Source of the DNA: Lycocorax pyrrhopterus obiensis
Taxonomy: Eukaryota > Chordata > Aves > Passeriformes > Paradisaeidae
Direction of reading: 5' to 3'
NCBI GenBank assembly: GCA_014706295.1
Contig: JACSVZ010000015.1
Location: forward strand, 60,199,535-60,263,534
Length of the DNA: 64,000 nucleotides
Under the pieces are notes generated by a model that worked only from the letters and a program-made list of their open reading frames with translations, made no database searches and was not told where the DNA came from. Below, piece by piece: positions 39,200 through 64,000 of this stretch. How positions within the stretch are numbered: the stretch's first letter is position 1; the number at the start of each line of letters is the position of its first letter. The position numbers and the translations under genes are program-made.

Positions 39200-39529
39200 A
39201 GGAGCCGTGACACCGGCTTGGTGCCCTGCAGAAGTGTCCCAAGACCTAAATAATCCCGGCGGTGTTGCCACCCGGCGGCTGCGGTGGGGTTGGGAGCAGC
39301 ACAGCCCCCTTCCCTCGGGGCTGCAGGGCTGGGAAGGAGGAGCGGCTGTCCCGGGAGCGCGGCTTCCCCGCGGCCGCGGCGGCAGCTCCGCGGGAGCGCC
39401 CGCCCGGGGCTGCGCGCACATCCCCGCGATGTTTGATTTAATTATTTATGCTTTTAAATGGGTGAGGCAGCTCAGCAAAAGACGGGGAGCGAGTGCGAAA
39501 AGGGTCGATTTTGCTGTTGTATTATTTTT

Positions 39530-39640
39530 GGTTATTATTTTTTGCCCTTTTTTGGGGGAGGGGAGTGTTGGGGTTTTTTGGTGGTTTTGTTTTTGTTTTG
39601 GTTTTTTTTTCTTTTTTCTTTCTTTTTTTTTTTTTTTTTT
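39530..39640 (+). repeat. T/G-rich low-complexity tract in the CpG island
   Basis: The tract begins with TTATTTTTTGCCC and ends in a T run up to 39,640. It interrupts otherwise CpG-rich DNA. Confidence 0.85.
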
Positions 39641-41028
39641 CGGAGGAAGGGTGGTATTTAACATATGGCACTCGGTAATCTCTACACGGAGGCTGTTAAA
39701 ACATCTGCTGCCTCCAAATGCATACAGCAGCGCCCGTGGGCACGGGGACAAGGCGAAGGGGCAGCTCGGGCACGCTGGCTTCCGCGGCCGCGGGTCCCTG
39801 GCTCCCTGCCCGTCGGCCGCGCTTCCCAGGGACGGTGTTTCCCCTCTGGAAACGGGCACCGAGCACATAAAAGCCGTCGCACCGGGAGAAAGTGTTTTGG
39901 TTGGTGGCTTTTTTTTCTTTTTTTTTTTCTTTTTGCACGACGTTGCTGCAGATCAGCGGCACCTCCGTATGCAGAGCTGGCACGCTTCCATTTAATATTG
40001 ATTTAGCGAGGTTTTTTTTTTCCCTAACGGGACATCCCCATCACACGTCCAGCACGGTGGCCCGCCCGCGGTGCCCTCGGCTGCTCCCCCGGCTGCCGCC
40101 CCATGGCGGGGCGCGGGGGGCCCCGCATCCCTTCCCCGCCGTGCCCCAGACATTACCCCACTTCGGAAAGTCGCTGACGGACAATCGGGACACCCGTTGT
40201 CCTCCCCCCCCCGAAACCCACATAAATCACAATCGCTGCATTGTCGGGCTACAAAGCCAGACGGGAGCGCGTATGAATTTAAGTTTGGAGAAGGAAAACG
40301 TGCGCTGACACAACACGCTCCCTGTTCGCAGGAGCAGCCAGGAAGGGGAAATGAATGGTGGAAGTTAAAGAGCCTTTCATTGCGGAGCGCGCCGCAGCGG
40401 GTCCCGCTCGCCGCCCTCGCCGTGTGCCAGGGGGTGCCCCCTCCTCGCCGCTCCTCAAACGCGAGCCTTGCCGGGCACAGCTCTGCTCGGGTCCCGGTAA
40501 CCCGAGGCTCGGCTGCCGGGGCCACACACGGTGCCCGGCAGCTCCCCACATCTCGGCTGCGCCCGAGGGCTGCTCGCTTCGCGGACGGGACGAGGGGTGC
40601 GCGAGGCTGAGTTTGTGGGGAGATGCTGCTCTCGGCTGTCCCCCGCTACCGGGGGATGGGGGCAGGGGCAGGGCGGGCGACACTCCTGCTGGCTTTTTGC
40701 TGCCCAAGTAGCCCTTTGCTCCGACGGGCGGGTTCGCTGCCCGACCGTGTCCCAGCCAGCTATTGCCAGGGCAGCCTCGCTGCTGGACTCCGGCAAGCGT
40801 CGGCGAAGCTGGTCCCACCCCTCCCATCCGCTCTGATGTAGAGAGCGAGGGCTGGCGTGGGAGGCGGCACCGGTGCCCACTCGCGGGCAACGACGGCCGC
40901 TCGCCCGCTTTGCCCCCGGTGCCGGCAGAGCCCGTACGGCTGCCGGGACCGGCGGTGCGCTCAGGTGAGGGGGCTCCCCCTCGCCCACATCCCTCCGGGG
41001 CTACTCTCGATGCCGGGGCATCAGGCGC

Positions 41029-41150
41029 CCTTAAAATATAATCTGCCCGGTAACAATCAGCGCGCAGCGGCGAGAGCCCCAGAGCTATTGGCTATGCAAA
41101 TAGCGGGAGGGGAAGCGGCGCCCCTAAGTCCCCGCTCGCACTTTTAAGGC
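41029..41150 (+). promoter_or_regulatory. CCND2: Upstream promoter module: CCAAT box, octamer, TATA-like sites
   Basis: An inverted CCAAT box (ATTGG, 41,087-41,091) lies three bases from a perfect octamer ATGCAAAT (41,094-41,101). TATA-like AT-rich strings are present at 41,031-41,040 and 41,142-41,148 in otherwise very GC-rich DNA. The arrangement suggests a promoter or upstream start site about 1.1 kb before the ATG. Use as a start site is inference. Confidence 0.45.
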
Positions 41151-41406
41151 GGTATTTCCGTGCCCGCCGCCCCCGGCCCACCTTCCGCGCCGGCCGCGGC
41201 CGGGGGGCTGAGGGGCGGCCGCTGCGGGGACACCGCGCCCCGCGGGGCTGCGGCCGCTTCGCGCCGGGCCCGGCAGCGCCTTCCCCTTCGGGAGCCTCTG
41301 CTCTGCCGCAGCCGGCAGAGACTTCGCAAAGTTGTCACATTTTGCAGGCGGGGAGCGACTGCCGGCGAAGTGCGAGCAGGGTGGAAGTCACCCTGTGCGG
41401 GACATA

Positions 41407-41474
41407 ACTCCTCTCACCTCCCCCCTCCTCCCCAGCCAACTTTTCTCCCTCCTCCCTCCCTCCTCCCTCCCTCC
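41407..41474 (+). repeat. Pyrimidine-rich low-complexity tract (TCCC/CTCC repeats)
   Basis: The + strand is almost entirely C and T, with repeated TCCC and CTCC units at 41,441-41,474. It lies in the CpG island about 0.8 kb before the CCND2 start codon. Such tracts can form triplex or G-quadruplex structures on the opposite strand; that role is not shown here. Confidence 0.75.
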
Positions 41475-41978
41475 GCTGCGTTTCCTAGAAAGTTGTGTCA
41501 GTGTGGCCATGCAGCGCTAAGACAGTTCGCCTGCTCGAAACACGAATGTGTGCCGGCGGAAATAGCGTGGTGGTTGTGAGATTTCACCCCGAAGACGCCG
41601 CGGAACCCCCACCCCTCAAGGGTTTTTTGGGGGGGGTTGCTGTTAGCGGGGAGCTCTGTCCCCCTCCGGCTGCAGGTTAAGGGGGTGCCGGAGGCCGGGA
41701 GAACGAGACATGGATCTGGCACCCTGCTATGCCAGGGCATTTCATACTTCGCCCCCATCGTCTAGGTGGGTACCGGGGGGAGCCCACAGTTCCTTGCAAT
41801 AAGAAAAGGAGAGGGAAATTGATCGGGACGGGCTCCCGCAGAAGGAAAGTGTGGAGCGGATTTAATTTGGTTGCTGGAAAAAAGCAAAAGAGAAGCTGTC
41901 ATTTGTGTGTGTCCCTATACGAGGGCCTCCTGGTTCCTTGTTAGCTTATAGAGAGGGGAAAAAAAAAAAAAGCGTTTG

Positions 41979-42277
41979 ATGTTACGTCTGACCAGCTGCT
42001 GTTCTCCATAATAACAAGAGAGAGAACTGCCTGCCCTGGCGAGTTGCGTCACTTCGCTTCAACTTTAGGCTAGAAATCAAGAGAGGGAGAGACAAGTTTC
42101 AAGGGAGGCAGGAGCGAGCTGGAAAGCCCTGCCGTCTTCCTCCCACCCACCTACCCCTCCTCCTTTACCCCTCTCCTTTCCCCACCCCCTTCCCCCCCTC
42201 CAAAAAAAAAAAAAAAAGAAGAAAAAAAAAAGGAAAAACCTTTCCCATCAGAGAAAGAGGGAGATCTCTTTGGAAAC
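41979..42277 (+). promoter_or_regulatory. CCND2: CCND2 5' leader and proximal promoter region
   Basis: CRE/AP-1-like elements TTACGTCT (41,982-41,989) and TGCGTCA (42,045-42,051) precede a leader with no ATG between 42,012 and 42,277. A nearly pure pyrimidine tract (42,135-42,201) is followed at once by an A-rich tract (42,202-42,238). cAMP and mitogen control of cyclin D2 is known in mammals; function of these particular sites is inference. A ten-codon upstream ORF (41,979-42,011) would be in the mRNA only if transcription starts before it. Confidence 0.5.
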
Positions 42278-57990
<15,713 letters not shown>

Positions 57991-58741
57991 GTGAGTGTCC
58001 TACATTCCTCTTCTTCTTTCACTTCCCAGGGAGCAGTGGAGAACTGGGCCTGATCCTGAAGGTTGAGTGGAGCGAAGGAGGGGGGTGCTTCTGCAGGAAG
58101 TGAGTTGCAGGTGTGGACCCAGCACTTTGGTTTGAGTCTCCAAAGCTCCTTGATCTCCTGGAATTCAGTTTTTATTCAGGCTTGGTGGGGAGAGCCTGCT
58201 CTGCCTGCCCAGGCTGGTGGTCCAGCAGGCTGAGCCCCCTCAGAAGCCCTGGGTGATGGAGTGAGCAGGCAGCATTCCCTGGGGGATAAAGCAAACCAGG
58301 AGGTGTTGTGCTGCTGTTAGTCCTGTACTTGAAACCTTGAAACTGCTCTTCTGACCCTCCTTCAGGTATCACCTAAAAATCCTTGTCTTGGAGGAAGTGA
58401 ATAATGAGCTAATTTTGAGGCAGGACATGAGACAGGCACAACTCAGGCTGTCCTTAACATGTGCTAATTTATTGCTTTTAATTCATAGAGTAAATATGTG
58501 GGATTATTACGTCTGTGATAGCATTGTTAAATGGAGATTTGGTTTTGTGATTTGGTTAAAAAGAAGCAATTAGTCCAGTTTACTAAGGAGGGTAGAATTT
58601 TGATACTTCTTTTTTTTTTCTTACAATCAAATTGATCCTAATTTTCAAATGCAGTTCTGGGGTTTCCCATTTATTTTGATTCAAATTGGATTTGGACAGA
58701 AAAAGGAATACTTCCTATTCAGAGTGCCTAAAGTCTAAACC

Positions 58742-59190
58742 ATAGAATCACAGAATGGCCTGGGTTGGAAGGGACCTTAAAGATCATCTCATTCCAACCT
58801 CTCTGCCATGGGCAGGGACACCTTCCACTATCCCAGCTTGCTCAGAGCCCCATCCAACCCGGCCTTGGACACTTCCAGGGATGGGGCAGCCACAGCTTCT
58901 CTGGGCCACCTGTGCCAGGGCCTCAGCACCCTCACAGGGAACAATTTCTTCCTCATATCCAATCTAAACCCACTCTCTGTCAGTGTGAAGCCATTGCCCC
59001 TTGTCCTGTCACTCCAGGCCCTTGTCAAGAGTCTCTCTCCATCTTTCCTGTGGGCTCCCTTCAGGCACTGCAAGGCCACAATGAGGTCACCCCAAAGCCT
59101 TCTCTTCTCCAGGCTGAACAATCCCGGTTCCCTCAGCCTTTCCTCACAGCAGAGCTGCTCCATCCCTCTGATCACCTTGGTCCCTCTGAG
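58742..59190 (-). mobile_element. CR1 LINE, inverted fragment in CCND2 intron 4
   Basis: ATAGAATCACAGAATGGCCT, CCATGGGCAGGGACACCTTC and CCATTGCCCCTTGTCCTGTC match the copy at 10,349 closely. The minus strand keeps RTRGNGFTLTESGFRLDMRK. Confidence 0.94.
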
Positions 59191-60599
59191 AGAAGGGATG
59201 CCCTCTGTGCCTGAGAGAATTGGGTGTAAGGCCTGTAAGGCCCTTTTGCTGTGTCTTGCAAATTGGAAAAACTTTATCTACTATGCTGATCTTTTCTATC
59301 CAGATTGTTTAAGTCTGAAAGAAAATGCCTACAAAAACATCTTAGTAGTTCTTAAGTGGTTAGAAGATGGGATTGGTTTTGCATTAAAAATTCCTTCACA
59401 CCTTTTCTTTTAAATTTAGCAGGGTTTTTTTTGTCAAAAGTGTGCTTTTTGCCATCCTGGTGAAAGTCTTCCCAGATCTGACTGAGCCTTCTGATTCCTT
59501 CAGAAGAAAAAATTAATACACTTCCCAAATAACAAAGAACTCCTAACATTTTACTGTTCCCATCTCCTCTCCAAGAGTCTGTCAGCACTGTGTAGAGACC
59601 AGCCTTCTCTTTGCTCCTGGTCTCAGCCCACAGCAGCACAGCCTATAGAGGAGAGTCTCACTCATCCCCCAAATCAGAACAAACTCAAGACAAAAAGAGC
59701 TTCTGGATAATTTAATTGCTATGATATATAAGCCTTTGCAGAAATTAGAGGTGCTGTTGTTTTTTTCAAGGTGTTTCCATTGTTGGGGCAGAGGTAGCCT
59801 TAACTCCCTGCAAGCTTTGAAGTCTCAGCCTAACCAAAGGTAGCCAAAATTTTTGAACTTGGGCAAAATAGTGTACTTTTCATTAGCCTGCTATTTCAAT
59901 TTGGGAGAAATGTTTTGGTAGGTATTTTCTCTGTGAGTTTTGCATTGGAAAAATACAAAAGGGCCCAGGACTGGAAACTTTCATCCCACAAGATAAAGCT
60001 TGAGAGAGAGAGAAGCAACAGAAAATAGGGTCTTAGAGAAGCATAGGGCAGGCTTAGCATAGGTAGTAATACCAGCCTCATGTGTAAAATGTATTGTTGG
60101 AAAAAGTGTACTGTCTGGATTGTGTAAGAGTTGGCCCAAGGCTGTGTTAATAAAGAGTAAAGACTATTGTAAGATATTTTACACTGGGACTTAATTAAAG
60201 TTGAATGAAGAGCTTCAGTTCTCTCACTTCCGAATTTTCTGATGCCTGAGAGCTGTTCCTGCAGTGGCACAATTAATTCATTGTCACTGTGTGAATGAAT
60301 TTGTTTTCCAAGGGGGACTTAGGGAAGAGGGAAAAATGAGAGTTCCTGGGCTTTAGGATCATCACACGGGAGAAAAGTGGGGAAGTCACAGAAATTAACA
60401 GTTCTGCAGAAGAAAACCTTCTGGCCCCCCTGTGCCTCGTGGTAGCCCACAGGAACCATCAGGCAGCTGGGGAAGAGTCCTTCCCAGCCAGAGGGTGCCA
60501 GGGCTTCTGCTTCATTTTTGTTTTGGAGTGTGTGATTGCTTAGCATGGAAACAGATGATAGGACTTTCCCACTGATTTTTCAAAAAATATCACTGTCTG

Positions 60600-60970
60600 A
60601 GGTGAAGCATGTAAAATCTCAGCTTCAAAGCTGCAAGCAGATGAAAAGAAATAATAGTAATGAAATCCTGATGCAACTTAAGTGCACTGAGCTTTTCTGA
60701 ACTTCCACTGTTTTATAATGATAATTTAAGAGTGCAGTCTGTTTGCTGGGAAATAGGAGCATAAACCAGGAGGCTGAAATCAATGGTGTTATTTTAGATT
60801 TACATTAGTGTAACTGAGACTGGAGTTTGGCATTTACGACTAAAATGAATGTTTTTAATGGATGTTTCATTAAGAATTAGACCAAAAATATGTTATTAAT
60901 AAACAACATGTTATTTAGAGCCCAGCTGTTGGGTAAGCAGACAACCAACATACGAGTGTTTCTTTCAAAA
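60600..60970. other. AT-rich intron 4 block with palindromic repeat relic
   Basis: Unique AT-rich DNA. Within it, 60,775-60,831 (GAAATCAATGGTGTTATTTT, then GATTTACATTAGTGTAACTG, ending TTTGGC) follows the half-palindrome GAAGTCAATGG...GATTTACACCAGTGTAACTGAG...TTTGGCC of old amniote repeats. Such repeats have sometimes been co-opted as enhancers. Confidence 0.5.
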
Positions 60971-61327
60971 ACACACTGGTGATGGGTATCCTTGTATGAA
61001 TCCAGAGCAGTACTCCAGACTTGATATGGGGTTGTCCAAGGCATCCTGCCAGTGTCATTTTAGGCATAGCAGTTATTTCTCATAAATAGCTGCCGTGGGC
61101 TGCTTGGTGAGGGTTGAATCACATGCTGGAAAAAGAGTGACAGCAGGGCCAGGCAAACCCTGGTTTCATTACTCCTTCCACCTACTGAAATAAACAGCAG
61201 GGAGCTGCACTTGGAGAAACTTAGCAGCCTGAAGGGTAGTGAAAGTAGCTCTGCACAGTGCACCTGAACTGCCTTCTCCGATTGTCATTGTGCCTAAGAG
61301 CCACTAAGAGCTAGTCCCACACAACTG

Positions 61328-61893
61328 AGGGAGGAGATTCTCCCCCTCTACTCTATTCTTGTGAGACTCCACCTGGAATACTGTGTACAGTCCTGGTGCC
61401 CCCACCATAAGGAACTGTTGGAGCAAGTTCAGAGCAGGCCATGGAATTGATAAAGGGAACTGGAGCAGCTCCCCTGTGGAGACAGGCTGGGAGAGTTGGG
61501 GCTGTTCAGCTTGGAGAAGAGAAGGTTGTGTAGAGACCTCAGAGTACCTTCCAGAATCTGAATGGGCTACAGGGAAGCTGGAGAGGGACTTCTCACCAGG
61601 AACTGTAGTAACAGGATAAGGGGGAATGGCTTCAAACTGAAAGGGAGTAGGTTTATCTTGGATATTAGGAAGAAATTAGGAATTAGAATTAGAATTAGAA
61701 TTAGAGAGGGTGGTGAGGCCCTGGCACAGGTTGCCCAGAGAAGCTGTGGCTGCCGCATCGCTGGAAGTGTCCAAGGTCAGGCTGGATGGGGCTCTGAGCA
61801 ACCTGGGATAGTGGAAGGTGTCCCTGCCCATGGCACGGGGTTGGAACAAGATTACCTTTAAGGTCTGCTTCAACCCAAACCATTCTGTGTCTC
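61328..61893 (+). mobile_element. CR1 LINE with internal microsatellite, CCND2 intron 4
   Basis: TGAGACTCCACCTGGAATAC, GGGCTGTTCAGCTTGGAGAA and the tail ACCTTTAAGGTCTGCTTCAA are CR1 on the + strand. At 61,674-61,704 the usual GAAATTCTT segment is replaced by five AATTAG units. Confidence 0.93.
61674..61704 (+). repeat. (AATTAG)5 hexamer repeat inside CR1
   Basis: Five AATTAG units, with one extra G after the first, arising within the AGAAATT part of the CR1 sequence. Confidence 0.93.
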
Positions 61894-63114
61894 TGGTTCT
61901 AACTTCACACAGCTCTGCAGGATGGGGATTGCATGTTCCAGTCTCCTCTCCTGCCAGGGGCTGGGAACATTTCCTTTGTGGTTGCTTGAAGAGGAGAGGC
62001 TGGTGAATGAAGAGTTAACAGACCTACTGGCAGGAAGCCGCAGAGCTCCCTGTGCATCTCTTGTGGATCATTGCAAAGGAAAAATAAACAACTCAGGAAG
62101 TCAGGAATTCCCATAGCATCCCAGACCAGCACTCCAGTGTGAGCAGTATCCTGTCCCTGGTGGAGCCAGATGCTTTGGAGGAGGATACGAGCATCCCTGC
62201 TGTGCACAATTACGGGATGTGAGGAAGGATAGCTGAATGGGTAGGGCACATTTTAAGACCTTGCAATCAATATTCTGCTTTGCTTGAGACCTTTCTTGGG
62301 TAAATCTCTTCCCTCACCTCCTGGAAGAGCAGCCATCCAGGTTGCATCTGGATGACACACGGAGTTGGTCTCCCCAGCATCAGCAGCCGGGGAGAGGTTT
62401 TCAGGCAGAGCCAATGCCTGTATGTGGGCAGAAGTCATCTCTAAAAGTCTGTTCCCAGATGGTAACCGGTGTGTATTGAGTGGTTTGGAAAATCTAAAGC
62501 ATATTTAAGGGCCTGAAGTAGAAAAAAAGCAAGGAACCAAGCATTTTTAACACAGCTTGTTGAAACAGCTGGCTGTGAGCCCTTAAAAATGTGGAGTGGG
62601 GCTGTTTTGGAGACTGGATCCGTAATAAATGGCATTTAAAATATCTCCGTTTCCATGTGCCACATATGTCAGTGCCGGGATTTTTTTTTTTTATTCCCAA
62701 GATCAGAGACGTCCCTTCATAAAGATCTGCAGATTTCTGCACAGAAACGGAAGTGAAGAACCACCATGCTCGAGAATTCAGAGCTGCAGTAAAAAAATCA
62801 TGGCAATCTATCTTGAATGGATTGCATTTGAACATTGTCCCTACAGCACATACACCATTTATCCCCTCCTTTGTAGTGTCTAGGGCCTGTGGTTTTGGAA
62901 GCAAGAAACAGGACTCGCTGTATCTTATCCTGCCTTATTTGTTGCAGACCGCATTTTGTATGCAAGGAAACAACAGGCGAAATAGCCTCCCAGAGAAAGG
63001 AAGAATGAGATAGTTTCCTAAGTTGTCTTTGCCTGAGTTGGCAGCTGCTCCGTTTCATTCAGCTTTTTGTTCCCCAGTGAGTGCTGTGCGTGTGTAGCAA
63101 CAATGGGGTGATGC
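61894..63114. other. CCND2 intron 4, unannotated stretch
   Basis: No recognised repeat. The longest frame is 136 codons on the minus strand (62,494-62,904) with no recognisable domain. Confidence 0.5.
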
Positions 63115-63298
63115 AGTGACACCACGGGCTCATGGCGGAGTTCCGTCGGGTCCATTGACAGGCGCGGCCGCGGCCGGCGCGCCAAGGGAGCCAGGCCCCC
63201 GAGGAACGGCTCCGCAGCCCCCGGAGCAGCTCCCATGGATCGGCCAGTCCGGTGGGGAATCCCTGCTCAGCTCCTGCAGCTCTGTGTACCGCAGGCAG
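63115..63298 (+). other. CpG-rich patch, possible first exon of a nested gene
   Basis: An isolated CpG-dense island in intron 4, including a GCGGCCGCGGCCGGCGCGCC core near 63,164. An ATG at 63,235 opens a frame of 21 codons plus one base to a GT at 63,299 (GCAG|GTCCTC, a mediocre donor). The opposite strand also has an open frame (63,018-63,236). A promoter here is inference. Confidence 0.3.
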
Positions 63299-63372
63299 GT
63301 CCTCCCAGCTTTTTGAAAATCCCTTTTTTCACTAAACATGCAGGGTGTTTGTTACAACAGCATAAATCCCAC

Positions 63373-63396
63373 ACCTTTTCACCTTTTCACCTTTTC
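63373..63396 (+). repeat. (ACCTTTTC)3 octamer repeat
   Basis: Three exact ACCTTTTC units between the CpG patch and the candidate downstream exon. Confidence 0.9.
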
Positions 63397-63521
63397 ACAT
63401 CTTCAAAGTATTACCTGGTAGAGACTCCCAGAAATCCCAAGTCACGTTGAGCAGGGCGTATCATGGCATCTGCCCCTGGATCACCCTACTGGTGTGTTGG
63501 CTTTACTCTCGCTTTTCCCAG

Positions 63522-63697
63522 TTCTGCAAACATTGTCCTCTCCTGTTCGCAATGAGAAATACCCACAGCAGCAACAGGAAACCAACAAACTGAATGGTGA
63601 AGCAAACAGTGGAACTGAGTCTAGAAAGGACACAGTTGGAACTGCTGAAAAGATAAAAAAATTGCAGAGAAAAATGCCCCCTATTTCAGATTCTTAA
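63522..63697 (+). CDS. Candidate terminal exon, unrecognised hydrophilic peptide
   Basis: A pyrimidine-rich acceptor (CTTTACTCTCGCTTTTCCCAG, ending 63,521) is followed by a phase-1 open frame to TAA at 63,695. The peptide is hydrophilic: SSPVRNEKYPQQQQ in the N-terminal half, then NSGTESRKD, and a basic end KIKKLQRKMPP. I do not recognise it. It cannot be CCND2 exon 5 because that must begin in phase 0 and encode CLKACQEQIE. It could pair with the phase-1 donor at 63,298, or be chance. Confidence 0.25.
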
Positions 63698-64000
63698 TGT
63701 TAGTCACCTTATTTATTGCATTATTGTAATAATGTGCAACAGTAAGTAGAGAAGCTCTGGCATAAATGAGTTTTTTGCATTTCTTTTTTTTTGTTTTATT
63801 GAATGATATGTCCTTGTTAGTGCCTTTTGGAACACCAAATTGCTATTTTCTGTACTTCCAGATGGAGAAAGATACGTAGACGCTTATCTGTGATTGATGC
63901 TCTTTGTTACAGTAGCAAAAACATACATTCAGGAGGGAAAATATTTCTGTTTTTAAACTGCATCCATTAGATGTGAGATCACTGTAAATACAGTAAATGG
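63698..64000. other. AT-rich intron 4 end of window
   Basis: AT-rich unique DNA with no recognised repeat or exon. It would be 3' untranslated sequence if the candidate exon before it is real, though no AATAAA is visible in it. Otherwise it is ordinary intron or a conserved non-coding block. Confidence 0.4.

Larger units (their letters stand above)
57991..64000 (+). other. CCND2: CCND2 intron 4 (continues beyond the window)
   Basis: At least 6,010 bp of intron follow exon 4. No sequence encoding the expected CLKACQEQIE start of exon 5 was found. The intron includes CR1 copies at 58.7 and 61.3 kb, AT-rich unique DNA at 59.2-61.2 kb, unannotated DNA at 61.9-63.1 kb, and the CpG-rich patch plus candidate exon at 63.1-63.7 kb. 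Confidence 0.85.

Noticed and set aside
39207..40988. Frames of 177-262 codons on both strands in the promoter island
   Set aside because: Low-complexity GC-rich translations with homopolymer Phe or Lys runs from T/A tracts; no gene signal.
58765..59413. Frames of 149 and 201 codons in intron 4
   Set aside because: They lie mostly on the non-coding strand of an inverted CR1 element.
63522..63697. Candidate exon as an alternative last exon of CCND2
   Set aside because: Exon 4 ends in phase 0. From 63,522 in phase 0 the frame differs from the long open one and stops after about 24 codons, so the long frame does not fit CCND2.
57991..64000. CCND2 exon 5
   Set aside because: Looked for a phase-0 exon encoding CLKACQEQIE and the TPTDV-type end; none found, so it should lie past the window.

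Overview
The window reads as bird genomic DNA. It carries about 22 fragments of CR1, the dominant avian LINE, many with the typical ATTCTATGATT-like 3' ends. The one gene I can identify encodes cyclin D2 (CCND2), a vertebrate D-type cyclin, on the + strand. I cannot name the species.

Layout: 1-39,200 is upstream intergenic DNA. It holds CR1 fragments on both strands, a MIR-like SINE relic, the remains of an older LINE with a poly(A) tail, simple repeats, and AT-rich unique stretches that could be regulatory. I found no supportable protein-coding gene there. 39,200-42,277 is a GC-rich, CpG-dense promoter region with CCAAT/octamer and CRE-like sites, ending in a 5' leader with a pyrimidine tract followed by an A-rich tract. 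CCND2 coding exons 1-4 lie at 42,278-42,472, 43,928-44,143, 46,632-46,791 and 57,860-57,990, with GT-AG junctions and consistent phases. They encode 234 residues. The last exon, which should hold the C-terminal degron, was not found and must lie beyond 64,000.

The introns contain further CR1 copies, one of which keeps a decayed stretch of reverse transcriptase. They also contain small tandem duplications, relics of old palindromic repeats, a strong CTCF-like site beside a CACGTG E-box in intron 2, and AT-rich blocks with enhancer-like composition.

The main candidate for something undescribed is in intron 4 (63,115-63,697). An isolated CpG-rich patch with an ATG and a phase-1 donor is followed 223 bp later by a good acceptor and an open phase-1 exon ending in a stop. 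Together they could form a two-exon gene for an unrecognised 79-residue protein, but this is inference. Other points of interest are a six-codon shortening in cyclin D2 exon 4 compared with the human protein, and readthrough frames that would give truncated cyclin D2 forms.
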